This document shows, piece by piece, positions 48,532-57,762 of a stretch of 64,000 nucleotides of DNA. The DNA is taken from positions 4,712,001-4,776,000 of the forward strand of contig NZ_CP079863.1 in NCBI RefSeq assembly GCF_025263485.1, read 5' to 3'. The notes under the pieces were generated by a model that worked only from the letters and a program-made list of their open reading frames with translations, did not search any database and was not told where the DNA came from. Each line of letters starts with the position of its first letter. Position 1 is the first letter of the stretch. The position numbers and the translations under genes are program-made. This DNA is from Mycobacterium sp. SMC-2. Its GTDB lineage: Bacteria > Actinomycetota > Actinomycetes > Mycobacteriales > Mycobacteriaceae.

Positions 48532-48563
48532 AAGTGCGGGGACCCCGGCGGGTCCCCGCACTT
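48532..48563. terminator. Perfect hairpin between convergent DUF732 and Nudix genes
   Basis: 14-bp perfect stem AAGTGCGGGGACCC / GGGTCCCCGCACTT with a 4-base CGGC loop. It starts 26 bases after the DUF732 stop and ends 1 base before the Nudix stop. There is no T-run on either side, but its position fits a shared bidirectional terminator. Confidence 0.75.
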
Positions 48564-48564
48564 G

Positions 48565-49101
48565 TCATGGGCACCGGAGCAGAAACAGGCTGTAGGCGGC
48601 GACGGACTGCGCGTCGGCGATCACTCCGGAACGGATCATCTGCTCGACGTCCTCGCGGTCGAACCAGGCACTTCGCAGGTCCTGTTCCTCGTGCTCTGGA
48701 TCCGGCTCCCCCTCGGCGATTCCGGTGGCCAAGAACACCCACCCTCGCTGGCTGGTCATGCCCGGGGCGACATCGAGCTGGCCCAGCACCTCGAACGACG
48801 TCGCACTCAACCCCGTTTCCTCGCGCAGCTCACGCTCGGCCAGCTCGGACGGGTCGGTGGCCGCCAAGCCGGGGGCGGTGCCCTGCGGGAATTCCCACCG
48901 CCGCTCCCCGAGCGGATACCGGAACTGCTCGACCAGCCGGAAGCGGTGCCCGTCGAACGGCATCACCAGCGCATAGTCCGGTTTGTCCACCACACCGTAA
49001 ATGCCGGGGCTGCCGTCCGGGCGACGGATGTCGTCTTCGCGGAGCACCATCCACTGGCTCCGATAGATCTCGCGGGACGCGACGCATTCGATGAAGGGCA
49101 C
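48565..49101 (-). CDS. Nudix hydrolase (ADP-ribose pyrophosphatase-like)
   Basis: 178-aa Nudix protein. The core RELREETGL (metal-binding Glu residues) follows RRWEFPQGTAPG, and the N-terminal part RPDGSPGIYGVVDKPDYALVMPFD resembles ADP-ribose/NDP-sugar hydrolases. The first Glu of the classical Nudix box is replaced (the position reads ATDPSE), so specificity is uncertain. The GTG 49101 start is 13 bases after the TPR gene stop; TTG 49104 is also possible. The frame stays open back to 49602 but runs through the TPR gene and is rejected. It probably forms an operon with the TPR gene. Confidence 0.85.
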   Translation of the reverse strand: MPFIECVASREIYRSQWMVLREDDIRRPDGSPGIYGVVDKPDYALVMPFDGHRFRLVEQFRYPLGERRWEFPQGTAPGLAATDPSELAERELREETGLSATSFEVLGQLDVAPGMTSQRGWVFLATGIAEGEPDPEHEEQDLRSAWFDREDVEQMIRSGVIADAQSVAAYSLFLLRCP

Positions 49102-49114
49102 CAACTCAGTATCT

Positions 49115-50410
49115 CTACCGCGATGCCGTGAAGCGGTCGTACGTGCGGCGCAGGGCGCCGCGCTCGGCCGAGTGCAGCACCCGGGTGAGGACTCCGAAAA
49201 CGTCGACATGCCCGACAGTGGGATCCGCCGTGTCGCCGCGGGTGTATTGCCACGGTAGGGACCGTCCGCGGCGCAGCACTTCGCCGAGGTACCACACGGC
49301 GCCGTCGACGAACGGCGCATTGCGCTCCTCCTCCAGGAGCTGTTCGGGGGTCGGGGCCTTCTCAACGACCAGCTCTTCCAATGCGTCAAGGGACTCCGGG
49401 GAGAAGTCCCACACGGCGTCGCCACCGTAATGGCCCGCCCACACCGGGAATTGGGCCCCACGCTCGGCAAGCCAGCACCGCAGGAATTCTTGATCCGAAA
49501 AGTGCTGCGTTGCTTGACTTTTGGCGCGCATCCGGCGTTTGGCGGACTTCTCGACCCGGTCGCGCATCCCGGCCACCCTCCGGCAGTCCTCAGCACGGTC
49601 ACGCCACTTCGCCAATTCCTCCCGGGCCGCGACGGTGACGGGATTGTCCTCGCCGAAGACCCTGGCCTCGTCGTCGACCAGGGCTTGCCAGGTGGCGACC
49701 TTGTCCCGGCAGTCCTCCGGTTCCGGCTCCCACAGCGCGATGGTGTGCCGCGCGATCAGCGTGTGGCGGTGGTCGTGGCCCAGCTTTTCGCGCATCACCT
49801 CGACCAGCAACAGCAGCTCGGCGACGGCGCCCGGGCCATCCACCGACTCGCCGTGCCATTGGGCCAGCGCCATGCGCATGCCCAGCGTGTCCTCGTGGTG
49901 GTCGCCGAGCACCCGGCACCGGGCGGCAAGGACCCGCTCGCCCTCGGCGATGGCGCCGGCATAGTCCCCAAGCTCCTTGCGCTTCTGCGCCACCCGGTCC
50001 CTGGACGTCAGCGCGGTGGGGTGCTCGGGCCCCAGCACCCGTTCTTCGTCGGACAGCAGCTCCGACCATTCGGCCAACGCGGCCCCCACTTCGGGCTGCG
50101 GCCGGTCCGCGAACATGTGGCGCGCCGTCAACGTGGTGATGTGATCGCGGCCGAGCACCTCCTCGAGTTCGGGTACCAGCTGCTCGAGGGCGGCATAGGC
50201 CCCGGCCTGGTCGCCCATCTGCAGCTGCAGATGCACCAGCGCGAGCCGCATGTCCAAGACGTTGGGGTGGCGCTCGCCCAAGACCGGCCGGCAGACAGCG
50301 ACCAGCTCGTTCATGAGCGGTAACGCCCCGGCGAAGTCCGCCGCGGCGATGCGCTCCGAGATCAGCCGGGTCAAGGCGGCGAGCGGCCCAGGCAGTTCCG
50401 GCTGCGTCAT
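49115..50410 (-). CDS. Kinesin light chain-like TPR repeat protein
   Basis: 431-aa cytosolic protein. Six or so repeats of about 45 residues (about 15-290) carry the GxxHPxTL-type signature of KLC/TPR_10/TPR_12 repeats (LGERHPNVLDMRLAL, LGPEHPTALTSRD, LGDHHEDTLGMRMAL, LGHDHRHTLIARH, FGEDNPVTVAAREEL). A separate C-terminal region (about 310-431) is rich in Trp/Phe and charged residues. No enzyme domain or signal peptide. Such repeats usually scaffold protein partners. It is upstream of the Nudix gene and divergent from the potassium channel. I recall no counterpart at this site in M. tuberculosis. Confidence 0.8.
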   Translation of the reverse strand: MTQPELPGPLAALTRLISERIAAADFAGALPLMNELVAVCRPVLGERHPNVLDMRLALVHLQLQMGDQAGAYAALEQLVPELEEVLGRDHITTLTARHMFADRPQPEVGAALAEWSELLSDEERVLGPEHPTALTSRDRVAQKRKELGDYAGAIAEGERVLAARCRVLGDHHEDTLGMRMALAQWHGESVDGPGAVAELLLLVEVMREKLGHDHRHTLIARHTIALWEPEPEDCRDKVATWQALVDDEARVFGEDNPVTVAAREELAKWRDRAEDCRRVAGMRDRVEKSAKRRMRAKSQATQHFSDQEFLRCWLAERGAQFPVWAGHYGGDAVWDFSPESLDALEELVVEKAPTPEQLLEEERNAPFVDGAVWYLGEVLRRGRSLPWQYTRGDTADPTVGHVDVFGVLTRVLHSAERGALRRTYDRFTASR

Positions 50411-50576
50411 AGGGCTATCGAATCTCTCATGCGGCCTCGTGGCAATTCACCTCGTCTCCCCCCGCGTCCGGTGCCGCACTGGCATCAATGGGTACGGTGC
50501 CCGATAGTCATAGGAACACAACGCCAACGTCGCCAGAGGTGGGGGTTATGCCCGACGCCCGGAAGGGTGCGTAGCC

Positions 50577-52292
50577 ATGCGCGGCCACATCATCGTCAGC
50601 GGTGAGGACGCGCTGGCGACCACGATCGTCGAGGAGCTCAACAACGCCGGTGTGCACATCGTCAAGCTCCAAAGCGCCGGCGAACTCGAGAACGCTGATG
50701 TGGGCCGCGCTCGCGCCGTGATCTGTGTCGGGGATGACGACGCAACAAACCTCGAAATCGCGCTGCTGGCAAGGAAAGCCAATCCCCGGGTGCGCGTGGT
50801 GGCGCGGCTGGCCAATGATGTGCTGCGCACGGCGATGGCCGCCGACAAGCGCCCCGGCGCGATCCTGGACGTCGCCGACCTTGCGGCGCCCTCGGTCGTC
50901 GAGGCTTGTCTGGCCCACACCGTGCACCCGTTCGAGGCGGCGGGCATGGAGTTCGTGGTCTCCTGCGCCGAAGCACCGCGTGACGCGACGCTGCGCGACA
51001 TCTACGGCGATCTCGCTCCGGTGGCGGTGATACACGGCGAGAACTGCGCCACGCCGGGAGAGGTGGTGAACTGTCCGGGCCGTGATCTGTCGGTTCACGC
51101 CGGTGACTGGACCGCGATGATCGGCACCGCGGACGAATTGGCCGCCCGCGGCATCAAGGTCCCGCGGCCGACCGTGACGCGCTATCGCCTGTCCCGGCTG
51201 CGGCGGACCCTCGACAGCGTGCGGGCCCTGCGTGACGACGTCAACCCGATGTTCGGGCGAGCTTTGCTGGCCGCGGCATGCCTGCTGCTCGGGTCGACGG
51301 TGGTCCTGCGCTTCTGCTACCAGCCGAATCCAAAGATGACGTGGCTCGACGCGCTGTATTTCAGCACCGAGACGATCGCGACGGTGGGTTACGGCGACTT
51401 CAGCTTCCTCCAGCAGCCCACCTGGCTACGGATCTACAGCATCATGCTGATGTTCGCGGGCGTGACGACCACCGCGCTCCTCGTGGCCTTCATCGCCGAC
51501 CTGCTGATATCGCGACGTTTCGCGCATTCGGTCGGACGTCGCCGGGCACGCCATCTGCGCAATCACGTCATCGTCGTCGGGCTCGGTTCGTTCGGCAGCC
51601 GCGTGATCGCCGACCTGCGGTCAGCCGGATACGACGTCGCGGTGATCGAGCGCGACGATAACAACCGCTTCCTGTCGACCGCCGCCGACCTCGACGTCCC
51701 GGTGATCTTCGGGGACGCGACGCTGCGCCAGACGCTGGAGGCCGCCCGCGTCGAGCACGCCCGCGCGGTGGCGGTACTGACGCAGGACGACATGGTGAAC
51801 ATCGAGACCGGGATCGTGCTGCGCGAGATGCTCGGGCCACGGGTGATGCCGGAAGTCGTCCGGACCGACGTTCCCCTGGTGCTGCGCGTGTACGACCGTG
51901 CGCTCGGGGCGGCGGTCGCGCAGCGGTTCGGATTCGAAAACGTCCGGTCCACCGTCGAACTCGCCGCACCCTGGTTCATCGGCGCCGCGATGGGCCTGCA
52001 GGTGCTGGGCACCTTCTCGGTCGGACAGCGCTCGTTCATGATCGGCGGAATGCATGTGGCGCCAGGCAGCGAACTGGACGGGCTGAAGATGTTCGAACTG
52101 TCCACCCAAACCCGTGTCATCGCGATCACCCGAGAGGACGCGCCCGTCGAGCTACACCCGCGACGCGACGCCTGGCTCCGCGGCGGCGACACCGTCTACC
52201 TCGTCGGCCCCTACCGCGAGTTGATGGCGACGCTGCGCAAGGGCCAGCCGCCGCAACAGCCGGCCGCCGGGGAGACGCGCGCGTCGGCCTAG
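50577..52292 (+). CDS. RCK-pore-RCK potassium channel protein
   Basis: 571 aa. The N-terminal Rossmann/RCK domain (about 1-190) is followed by two membrane helices (about 222-242 and 288-312) with the K+ selectivity filter TVGYGDF between them. A second RCK domain follows (about 325-460; VIVVGLGSFGSRVIADL nucleotide-binding loop), then a TrkA-C-like domain (about 480-555). The N-terminal RCK lacks a clear GxGxxG (it reads IIVSGEDALA), so only the second domain is likely to bind nucleotide. It resembles a two-RCK channel of the Kch/MthK class. Divergent from the TPR gene; its 3' end abuts a 56-bp tandem repeat. Confidence 0.88.
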   Translation: MRGHIIVSGEDALATTIVEELNNAGVHIVKLQSAGELENADVGRARAVICVGDDDATNLEIALLARKANPRVRVVARLANDVLRTAMAADKRPGAILDVADLAAPSVVEACLAHTVHPFEAAGMEFVVSCAEAPRDATLRDIYGDLAPVAVIHGENCATPGEVVNCPGRDLSVHAGDWTAMIGTADELAARGIKVPRPTVTRYRLSRLRRTLDSVRALRDDVNPMFGRALLAAACLLLGSTVVLRFCYQPNPKMTWLDALYFSTETIATVGYGDFSFLQQPTWLRIYSIMLMFAGVTTTALLVAFIADLLISRRFAHSVGRRRARHLRNHVIVVGLGSFGSRVIADLRSAGYDVAVIERDDNNRFLSTAADLDVPVIFGDATLRQTLEAARVEHARAVAVLTQDDMVNIETGIVLREMLGPRVMPEVVRTDVPLVLRVYDRALGAAVAQRFGFENVRSTVELAAPWFIGAAMGLQVLGTFSVGQRSFMIGGMHVAPGSELDGLKMFELSTQTRVIAITREDAPVELHPRRDAWLRGGDTVYLVGPYRELMATLRKGQPPQQPAAGETRASA

Positions 52293-52293
52293 C

Positions 52294-52597
52294 GGGGATC
52301 GCAAGCGCGGCGCAGCCGGGCGCGGCGGGTCGCCACCATCAGGCCGAGCGGGGATCGCAAGCGCGGCGCAGCCGGGCGCCGCGGGTCGCCACCATCAGGC
52401 CGAATGGGGATCGCAAGCGCGGCGCAGCCGGGCGCCGCGGGTCGCCACCATCAGGCCGAATGGGGATCGCAAGCGCGGCGCAGCCGGGCGCCGCGGGTCG
52501 CCACCATCAGGCCGAGTGGGGATCGCAAGCGCGGCGCAGCCGGGCGCCGCGGGTCGCCACCATCAGGCCGAGTGGGGATCGCAAGCGCGGCGCAGCC
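52294..52597. repeat. 56-bp tandem repeat array, about 5.4 copies
   Basis: Units starting GGGGATCGCAAGCGCGGCGC begin at 52294, 52350, 52406, 52462 and 52518, followed by a partial unit at 52574-52597. Copies differ at only a few bases (for example GCGCGGCGGG against GCGCCGCGGG, and GAGCG/GAATG/GAGTG at the junctions). The 56-bp period is not a multiple of 3, so it is not a coding repeat. It sits between the convergent stops of the channel and LLM genes and fills that whole 312-bp gap. It has the form of a mycobacterial VNTR/MIRU-type locus. Confidence 0.95.
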
Positions 52598-52604
52598 ATT
52601 CAGG

Positions 52605-53495
52605 CTAGAGCCGGCCGGCCACGTCCGCCGCGCGGCTCAGCTGGTCGACGTCGGTGCTCGTCGGGATCAGCTGCACCTCGTCGGTGCCGATGTCCTCGAA
52701 CTTGCGCAGCACCGCCAGCAGCTCCTCCTCGGTGCCCGCCCACCCGGTCGTCGGCGCCATGGCGTCGACGTACTCGGCCGGTATCCAGTTCATGTAGCGC
52801 CGTAGATGACGATGCACCTGGGCGCGGGACTCTTCGGGCGACCCGAACGCGAACCAGAACGACGTCACCAGGTGCGGTTTGCCCTTGCCCGCCCGCGCCC
52901 ACGCGTCGCGCGCGACGTCGAACAGCTCGTTCTGTTTGGCGACGTCGAGATCCAGCGTGGTCCCCGCCAGGCCCTCGGCCCAGGCCGCGGCGCTGCGGAT
53001 GGTCTTCGGGCCGATGCTGCCCACGAACAGCGGCGGACCGCCGGGCTGCACTGGCGCCGGCCCAACCGGCAGGACCGAGTCGGTGAGCTTTTCCCCGGCC
53101 CACACCCGCTTCATCACGGCCACGCGCTCGGCCATGTCGCGCATGGTCTGCGTCGCCGGGTCGGCGCCGACGGCATGGTAGTCCTCGTGCCTGCCGCCCA
53201 CGCCGATGCCCACGCTCAGCCGCCCGCCGCAGAGCATGTCGCCGGTGGCCAGCGCCTTGGCCAGCATGACCGGGTCATGCAGCTGCGGCACGATCACGGT
53301 TGTCAGCAGCCGCACCCGGTTGGTCCAGGCGGCCAGCGCTCCCAGCAGGGTGAGGTTGTCCGGGTTCTCGAAGGCGATGCGCTCGCCCCAGCACAGCGAC
53401 GAGAACGGGCCGTCGTCTATCGCACGTGCCCAGTTCTCCAAAACTCCGGCATCCAGGTCCGGCTCCATCACCGGCAGGGTCATCGCAATCCGCAC
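52605..53495 (-). CDS. LLM-class F420-dependent oxidoreductase
   Basis: 296-aa TIM-barrel protein of the luciferase-like family. MRIAMTLPVMEPDLDAG, FSSLCWGERIAF, VRLLTTVIVPQLHDPVMLAKALATGD and GGRLSVGIGVGGRHEDYHAVG are conserved LLM segments. F420 as cofactor is inferred from the mycobacterial members of this family; the substrate is unknown. GTG start at 53495. It is divergent from a VOC protein gene (57 bp), which may share its regulation. The C-terminus runs right up to the tandem repeat. Confidence 0.88.
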   Translation of the reverse strand: MRIAMTLPVMEPDLDAGVLENWARAIDDGPFSSLCWGERIAFENPDNLTLLGALAAWTNRVRLLTTVIVPQLHDPVMLAKALATGDMLCGGRLSVGIGVGGRHEDYHAVGADPATQTMRDMAERVAVMKRVWAGEKLTDSVLPVGPAPVQPGGPPLFVGSIGPKTIRSAAAWAEGLAGTTLDLDVAKQNELFDVARDAWARAGKGKPHLVTSFWFAFGSPEESRAQVHRHLRRYMNWIPAEYVDAMAPTTGWAGTEEELLAVLRKFEDIGTDEVQLIPTSTDVDQLSRAADVAGRL

Positions 53496-53552
53496 GACCG
53501 CGATTCTGGCATGGAGTCAACATTCGGTACCGCAAGTGGCAGCATGTAGCAG

Positions 53553-53966
53553 ATGGGTTTCAGCAGTAGTTCGATCGCGCACGTCCGCCTCACCGTCACC
53601 GATATCGAGCGGTCCCGACAGTTCTACGAGAGCGTGTTCGGTTGGCCGGTCCTTCTGGAAGTGCCCGACAACGCCGACGAGGCCACCCGCAAACAGTTGA
53701 GCTTCCTGTTCGGTGGCGTCATCTACGACCTCGGCGGAACGCTGCTCGGGCTGCGGCCGGTCGCCACCGACCGCTTCCACGAGGATCGTGCCGGGCTCGA
53801 CCACATCGCGTTCCGTGTCGCCAGCAAGGACGAATTAGATTCCGCCGCCGCACATCTCGATGGACTCAGCATCGCACACGAGCCGGTGAAAGACATCGGG
53901 CCGTCCTACATCCTTCAGTTCCGCGACCCCGACAACATCGCCCTGGAGCTCACGGCGCCCAAATAG
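53553..53966 (+). CDS. VOC family protein (glyoxalase/dioxygenase fold)
   Basis: 137-aa VOC protein with two beta-alpha-beta-beta-beta modules. Likely metal ligands are His10 (SIAHVRLTVTD), His in GLDHIAFRV (about 90) and Glu in NIALELTAPK (about 133), a nearly complete metal site. FYESVFGWPVL is the typical first helix. The reaction is unknown. Transcribed away from the LLM oxidoreductase and followed by a second VOC gene 94 bases downstream. Confidence 0.85.
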   Translation: MGFSSSSIAHVRLTVTDIERSRQFYESVFGWPVLLEVPDNADEATRKQLSFLFGGVIYDLGGTLLGLRPVATDRFHEDRAGLDHIAFRVASKDELDSAAAHLDGLSIAHEPVKDIGPSYILQFRDPDNIALELTAPK

Positions 53967-54060
53967 GAGCGGCACGCCGCGGCCAGCGCGCGCAGAATGA
54001 CAGCGTGCACGGCGTGTCGGCGGGCAAACACGCACGCTCGTCAAGGGGTAAAGAGGAACT

Positions 54061-54456
54061 ATGGCCATCAGTTTCAACCACACCATCGTCGCCTCCCGCG
54101 ACAAACACGAGTCCGCGGAGTTTCTCGCCGAATTGTTCGACCTGCCCAGCCCAAAGCCCTTCGGCCACTTCATGGTTGTCCAACTCGAGCACGGTGTCAG
54201 TCTGGATTACGCGGACGCGCCCGAGGGCGCGGACATCACGCGGCAGCACTATGCCTTCCTGGTGTCCGAAGAGGAATTCGACACCATCTACGGAAAGATC
54301 TCCTCACGCGGCCTGCAGCACTGGGCGGACCCGGGCGCACGACGGCCCGGCGAGATCAACCACAACGACAGCGGGCGCGGGGTGTACTTCCGCGACCCCT
54401 CAGGCCATGCCATGGAAATCCTCACCCGCCCCTACGGGTCGGGGCGCCAGCGGTAA
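54061..54456 (+). CDS. VOC family protein
   Basis: 131-aa VOC protein. Candidate ligands are His7 (SFNHTIVAS), His in RQHYAFLVS (about 62) and Glu in AMEILTRPYG (about 121). The segment GRGVYFRDPSGHAMEI is the common VOC C-terminal motif. ATG 54061 follows AAAGAGGAACT. It is not closely similar to the preceding VOC protein, so the pair is not a recent duplication. It converges on the rrf2 gene with 3 bases between stops. Confidence 0.86.
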   Translation: MAISFNHTIVASRDKHESAEFLAELFDLPSPKPFGHFMVVQLEHGVSLDYADAPEGADITRQHYAFLVSEEEFDTIYGKISSRGLQHWADPGARRPGEINHNDSGRGVYFRDPSGHAMEILTRPYGSGRQR

Positions 54457-54459
54457 CGC

Positions 54460-54945
54460 CTATTCGCCGGCGCGGGGTGTGCCGTGCCGCACGCTTTCCT
54501 GTGTCCGATATTCGTCGGCGAATCGCGCGACATGCTCCGGCAGTGCGTTGGCGGCGACGTGGGCCAGTGTTGTCTCCTCCAGCACCGACCGCATGCTGGC
54601 GCGCAGCGCCCGCCAGACGTCGGTGAGCGCCGCGGTCGGCCCTGAGTAGGGGAGGTCCCCGAGGCCTATGTCGCGCACGCTGGCCAGTGGTCCGTCGATA
54701 CAGCGCAATACGTCAGCGATGCTGATCTCGTTCCCGGGACGGGCAAGCTCGTAGCCACCCTCGCGGCCCCGATGGCTGCGCACCAGGCGGTCGGTGCGCA
54801 GATTGGTCAGAATGTCGACGAGGAACTGCGGCGGTATGCCCTGCGCATGGGCCAAGTCGTCGGTCTTGACCAACGTCCCATGGGGGACCGTGGCGAGTTG
54901 AACCATGGCCCGCACCGCATACTCCGCCTTCGCCGACATGCGCAC
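54460..54945 (-). CDS. Rrf2-family transcriptional regulator of the cys operon
   Basis: 161-aa winged-helix regulator. [16 protein letters not shown] and [33 protein letters not shown] form the Rrf2 HTH and wing. Only one Cys (DVLRCIDG) is present, so the three-Cys Fe-S site of IscR/NsrR is missing; a CymR-like role in sulfur metabolism is inferred. The start GTG 54945 is followed two codons later by an ATG; the GTG gives the 161 aa of Rv1287. It lies 46 bases after cysNC on the same strand, so it is probably the third gene of the cysD-cysNC operon. Confidence 0.88.
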   Translation of the reverse strand: MRMSAKAEYAVRAMVQLATVPHGTLVKTDDLAHAQGIPPQFLVDILTNLRTDRLVRSHRGREGGYELARPGNEISIADVLRCIDGPLASVRDIGLGDLPYSGPTAALTDVWRALRASMRSVLEETTLAHVAANALPEHVARFADEYRTQESVRHGTPRAGE

Positions 54946-54991
54946 TCTCAGGATTGTGCCACCCGCTGCGCGGATTTCGGCGCAGCCGTGC

Positions 54992-56833
54992 TTAAGCCCG
55001 CGATTCGAGCAGATCGACGATGCTCTGCGCCTGCTCCTCAACGGTGCGCTCCGGAGTCAGCCGCAGGTCGGGGTTCGTCGGCGGTTGATACGGACTGTCG
55101 ATGCCGGTGAAGTGCGCGACCTCGCCCGCGCGGGCCTTGGCGTACAACCCCTTCGGATCACGCCGCTCGCATTCCTCGATCGGGGTGTCGCAGAACACCT
55201 CGACGAAGTCGAATCCCGCCGCGGCGTGCACGTTACGGGCCATCTCGCGTTGCTCGGTCAACGGGCTGATCGCCGGTACCAACACGACGTTGCCACAGTC
55301 GGCCAGTAGCGCCGCCACATGGGCGAGGCGGCGCAAGTTCTCCGCGCGGTCAGCCATGCTGAAGCCCAGGTCGGCGTTCAAACCGTGCCGCAGGTTGTCG
55401 CCGTCGAGAACGTAAGCGGCGGTGCCCTTTTCGAGAAGCATCTGCTCGACCAGCATGGCCACCGACGACTTGCCGGAACCGGACAGGCCGGTGAACCACA
55501 CCGTCTTCCCCCGCGGCCGGGCTTCGGCGACGGCGGATGATTTGTGCCGCACGGTGTTCGGGCTTGCCGTCTGCACCGAGACGTCACGCAGCACCATGCC
55601 CGCCGCGACGGTGCAGTTGGTGTGCGGGTCGATCAGGATGAACGAGCCGGTGCTGGCGTTGCGGGTGTACTCGTCGAGCAGCAGCGGCACCTGGGTGCGC
55701 AGCGAGATGCGGCCGAGTTCGTTGAGTTGCAGCGCCGTTGCGCCCTTGTCGCGATGCAGGGTGTTCACGTCGAGCCGGTAGTCCAGACCGGTCACCCGCG
55801 CTCGGGTGGTGCGGGTCGTGTGTTTGATGACGTAGTCGCGACCGGGCTCCAGCGCGGCGTCGTCGGCCATCCAGCACACGGTGGCGTCGAATTCCTGCGT
55901 GACCCGTGGCTGGTTGTGGGTACGGGCAATGAGATCGCCGCGGGAAATGTCGATCTCGTCGGCGAGGCTCACCGACACGGCCATCGGCGGAAACGCTTCG
56001 TCCACCGGACCGTTCGGCCCGTCGATCGCGGTGATCCGGGTGGTCTTGCCGATCGGCAAAACGACGACTTCGTCTCCCGGGCGCATGACCCCGCTGGCCA
56101 CGGTGCCGGCATAGCTGCGGTGGTCTTGATGCTCGCGGGTGTGCGGCCGGATGACGTACTGGACCGGGAACCGCACGTCGACAAGGTTGCGGTCACCGGC
56201 GATGTAGACCTCTTCGAGATGCGACAGTAGCGCCGGGCCCTCGTACCAGGGCGCCTGATCCGACTTGGCCACCACGTTGTCGCCGTGCAGCGCGGAGATC
56301 GGGATGGTGGCCACGTCGTGCACATCCAGGCGAGCGGCGAAGGCGTGGAACTCGTCCCGGATAGCCTCGAATTTCTCTCTGTCCCAACCGATGAGGTCCA
56401 TCTTGTTGACGGCGAGCACGATGTGCCGGATGCCCAGCAGCGAGGCGAGGAAGGCGTGCCGGCGGGACTGCTCCAGCAGACCGTGCCGGGCATCGACGAG
56501 CACGATCACCAGTTGGGCGGTCGACGCGCCGGTCACCATGTTGCGGGTGTACTGGATGTGGCCCGGGGTGTCGGCGATGATGAATTTCCGCTTGGGAGTG
56601 GCGAAGTAGCGGTAGGCGACGTCGATCGTGATGCCCTGCTCGCGTTCGGCACGCAGGCCGTCGGTCACCAGCGCCAGGTCGGTGTAGTCGTGACCGCGCT
56701 CTTTGGACGTCTGCTCCACCGCCGCCCACTGGTCCTCCATGACGGCCTTGGAGTCATAGAGCAGGCGCCCGATCAGCGTGGACTTGCCGTCGTCGACCGA
56801 ACCGGCGGTGGCGAGCCTCAACAGGGTGGTCAT
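54992..56833 (-). CDS. cysNC: Bifunctional ATP sulfurylase GTPase subunit / APS kinase
   Basis: 613-aa fusion. The N-terminal EF-Tu-like GTPase CysN (about 1-430) has [25 protein letters not shown] and NKMDLIGW. The C-terminal APS kinase CysC (about 440-613) has [13 protein letters not shown]. With CysD it makes APS using GTP hydrolysis and then phosphorylates it to PAPS for sulfation and reduction. The ATG at 56833 overlaps the cysD stop by one base (TGATG). A longer frame that stays open to 57817 is antisense-free but out of frame with cysD and is rejected. M. tuberculosis Rv1286. Confidence 0.96.
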   Translation of the reverse strand: MTTLLRLATAGSVDDGKSTLIGRLLYDSKAVMEDQWAAVEQTSKERGHDYTDLALVTDGLRAEREQGITIDVAYRYFATPKRKFIIADTPGHIQYTRNMVTGASTAQLVIVLVDARHGLLEQSRRHAFLASLLGIRHIVLAVNKMDLIGWDREKFEAIRDEFHAFAARLDVHDVATIPISALHGDNVVAKSDQAPWYEGPALLSHLEEVYIAGDRNLVDVRFPVQYVIRPHTREHQDHRSYAGTVASGVMRPGDEVVVLPIGKTTRITAIDGPNGPVDEAFPPMAVSVSLADEIDISRGDLIARTHNQPRVTQEFDATVCWMADDAALEPGRDYVIKHTTRTTRARVTGLDYRLDVNTLHRDKGATALQLNELGRISLRTQVPLLLDEYTRNASTGSFILIDPHTNCTVAAGMVLRDVSVQTASPNTVRHKSSAVAEARPRGKTVWFTGLSGSGKSSVAMLVEQMLLEKGTAAYVLDGDNLRHGLNADLGFSMADRAENLRRLAHVAALLADCGNVVLVPAISPLTEQREMARNVHAAAGFDFVEVFCDTPIEECERRDPKGLYAKARAGEVAHFTGIDSPYQPPTNPDLRLTPERTVEEQAQSIVDLLESRA

Positions 56834-57762
56834 CAGAAGTACCCCTGCCGTTTGCGGTCTTCCATTCCGGCTTCCGAGATCCGGTCGTCGGCGCGGGTCG
56901 CGCCACGCTCGGTCAGCCGCGACACCGCGGTCTCGGCGATGACCTCCTCGACCGTGGCGGCCTGCGACTCCACGCATCCGGTGCAGGTGACGTCCCCGAC
57001 CGTGCGGAAACGCACCGTCGCTTCGAACACCGGCTCGTCGTCGCGCGGCTGCATGTGCCGGTCGACCGCCAGCAACATGCCGTCGCGGCGAAAAACCTCG
57101 CGCCGGTGGGCGTAGTAGATCGAGGGCAGCGCGATGTTCTCCGCGCCGATGTAGGACCAGATGTCGAACTCGGTCCAGTTGGACAGCGGGAAGGCCCGGA
57201 TGTGCTCGCCCTTGTGGTGCCGGCCGTTGTAGAGATTCCACAGCTCGGGTCGCTGCGCCTTCGGGTCCCACTGGCCGAACTCGTCGCGGAAGCTGAACAC
57301 CCGCTCCTTGGCGCGTGCCTTCTCCTCGTCGCGGCGCGCCCCGCCGAACGCCGCGTCGAATTTGTTCTCCCGGATGGCGCGGAGCAGCGTCACGGTCTGG
57401 ATCGAGTTGCGTCCCTGCCGCGGCTCGACGACGCGACCGGCGTCGATGTCCTCCTGGACCGAGGCGATCACCAGACGCACCCCGTGCTCGGCGACCAGCT
57501 CGTCGCGGGTGGCGATCACCTCGTCGAAGTTGTGACCGGTGTCGACGTGCATCACCGGGAACGGCAACCGCCCCGGCCGGAAGGCCCGCAACGCCAGGTG
57601 CAGCATGACGATGGAGTCCTTGCCACCCGAGAACAACAGCACGGGCCGCTCGAACTCGGCGGCCACCTCCCGGATGATGTGGATCGCTTCGGCCTCCAGC
57701 GAGCGCAGATGGCTCAACTCGTACTGGCCGGCGGCAGGGCCCGCCTTCAGATCGCTGGTCAT
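56833..57762 (-). CDS. cysD: Sulfate adenylyltransferase small subunit CysD
   Basis: 309-aa PP-loop ATP sulfurylase subunit. The PP-loop is LLFSGGKDSIVMLHLA near 43-58, with HVDTGHNFDEVI, GGARRDEEKARAKER and the C-terminal CTGCVES conserved. First gene of the sulfate-activation operon with cysNC and rrf2. M. tuberculosis Rv1285, induced by oxidative stress and sulfur limitation. On the minus strand TTGACA (57840-57845) with TGCTAT 18 bases downstream is a plausible promoter. Confidence 0.96.
   Translation of the reverse strand: MTSDLKAGPAAGQYELSHLRSLEAEAIHIIREVAAEFERPVLLFSGGKDSIVMLHLALRAFRPGRLPFPVMHVDTGHNFDEVIATRDELVAEHGVRLVIASVQEDIDAGRVVEPRQGRNSIQTVTLLRAIRENKFDAAFGGARRDEEKARAKERVFSFRDEFGQWDPKAQRPELWNLYNGRHHKGEHIRAFPLSNWTEFDIWSYIGAENIALPSIYYAHRREVFRRDGMLLAVDRHMQPRDDEPVFEATVRFRTVGDVTCTGCVESQAATVEEVIAETAVSRLTERGATRADDRISEAGMEDRKRQGYF

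Noticed and set aside
52404..53086. Open frames across the 56-bp repeats
   Set aside because: The 56-bp period shifts the frame each unit; the apparent protein is repetitive translation of the repeat.
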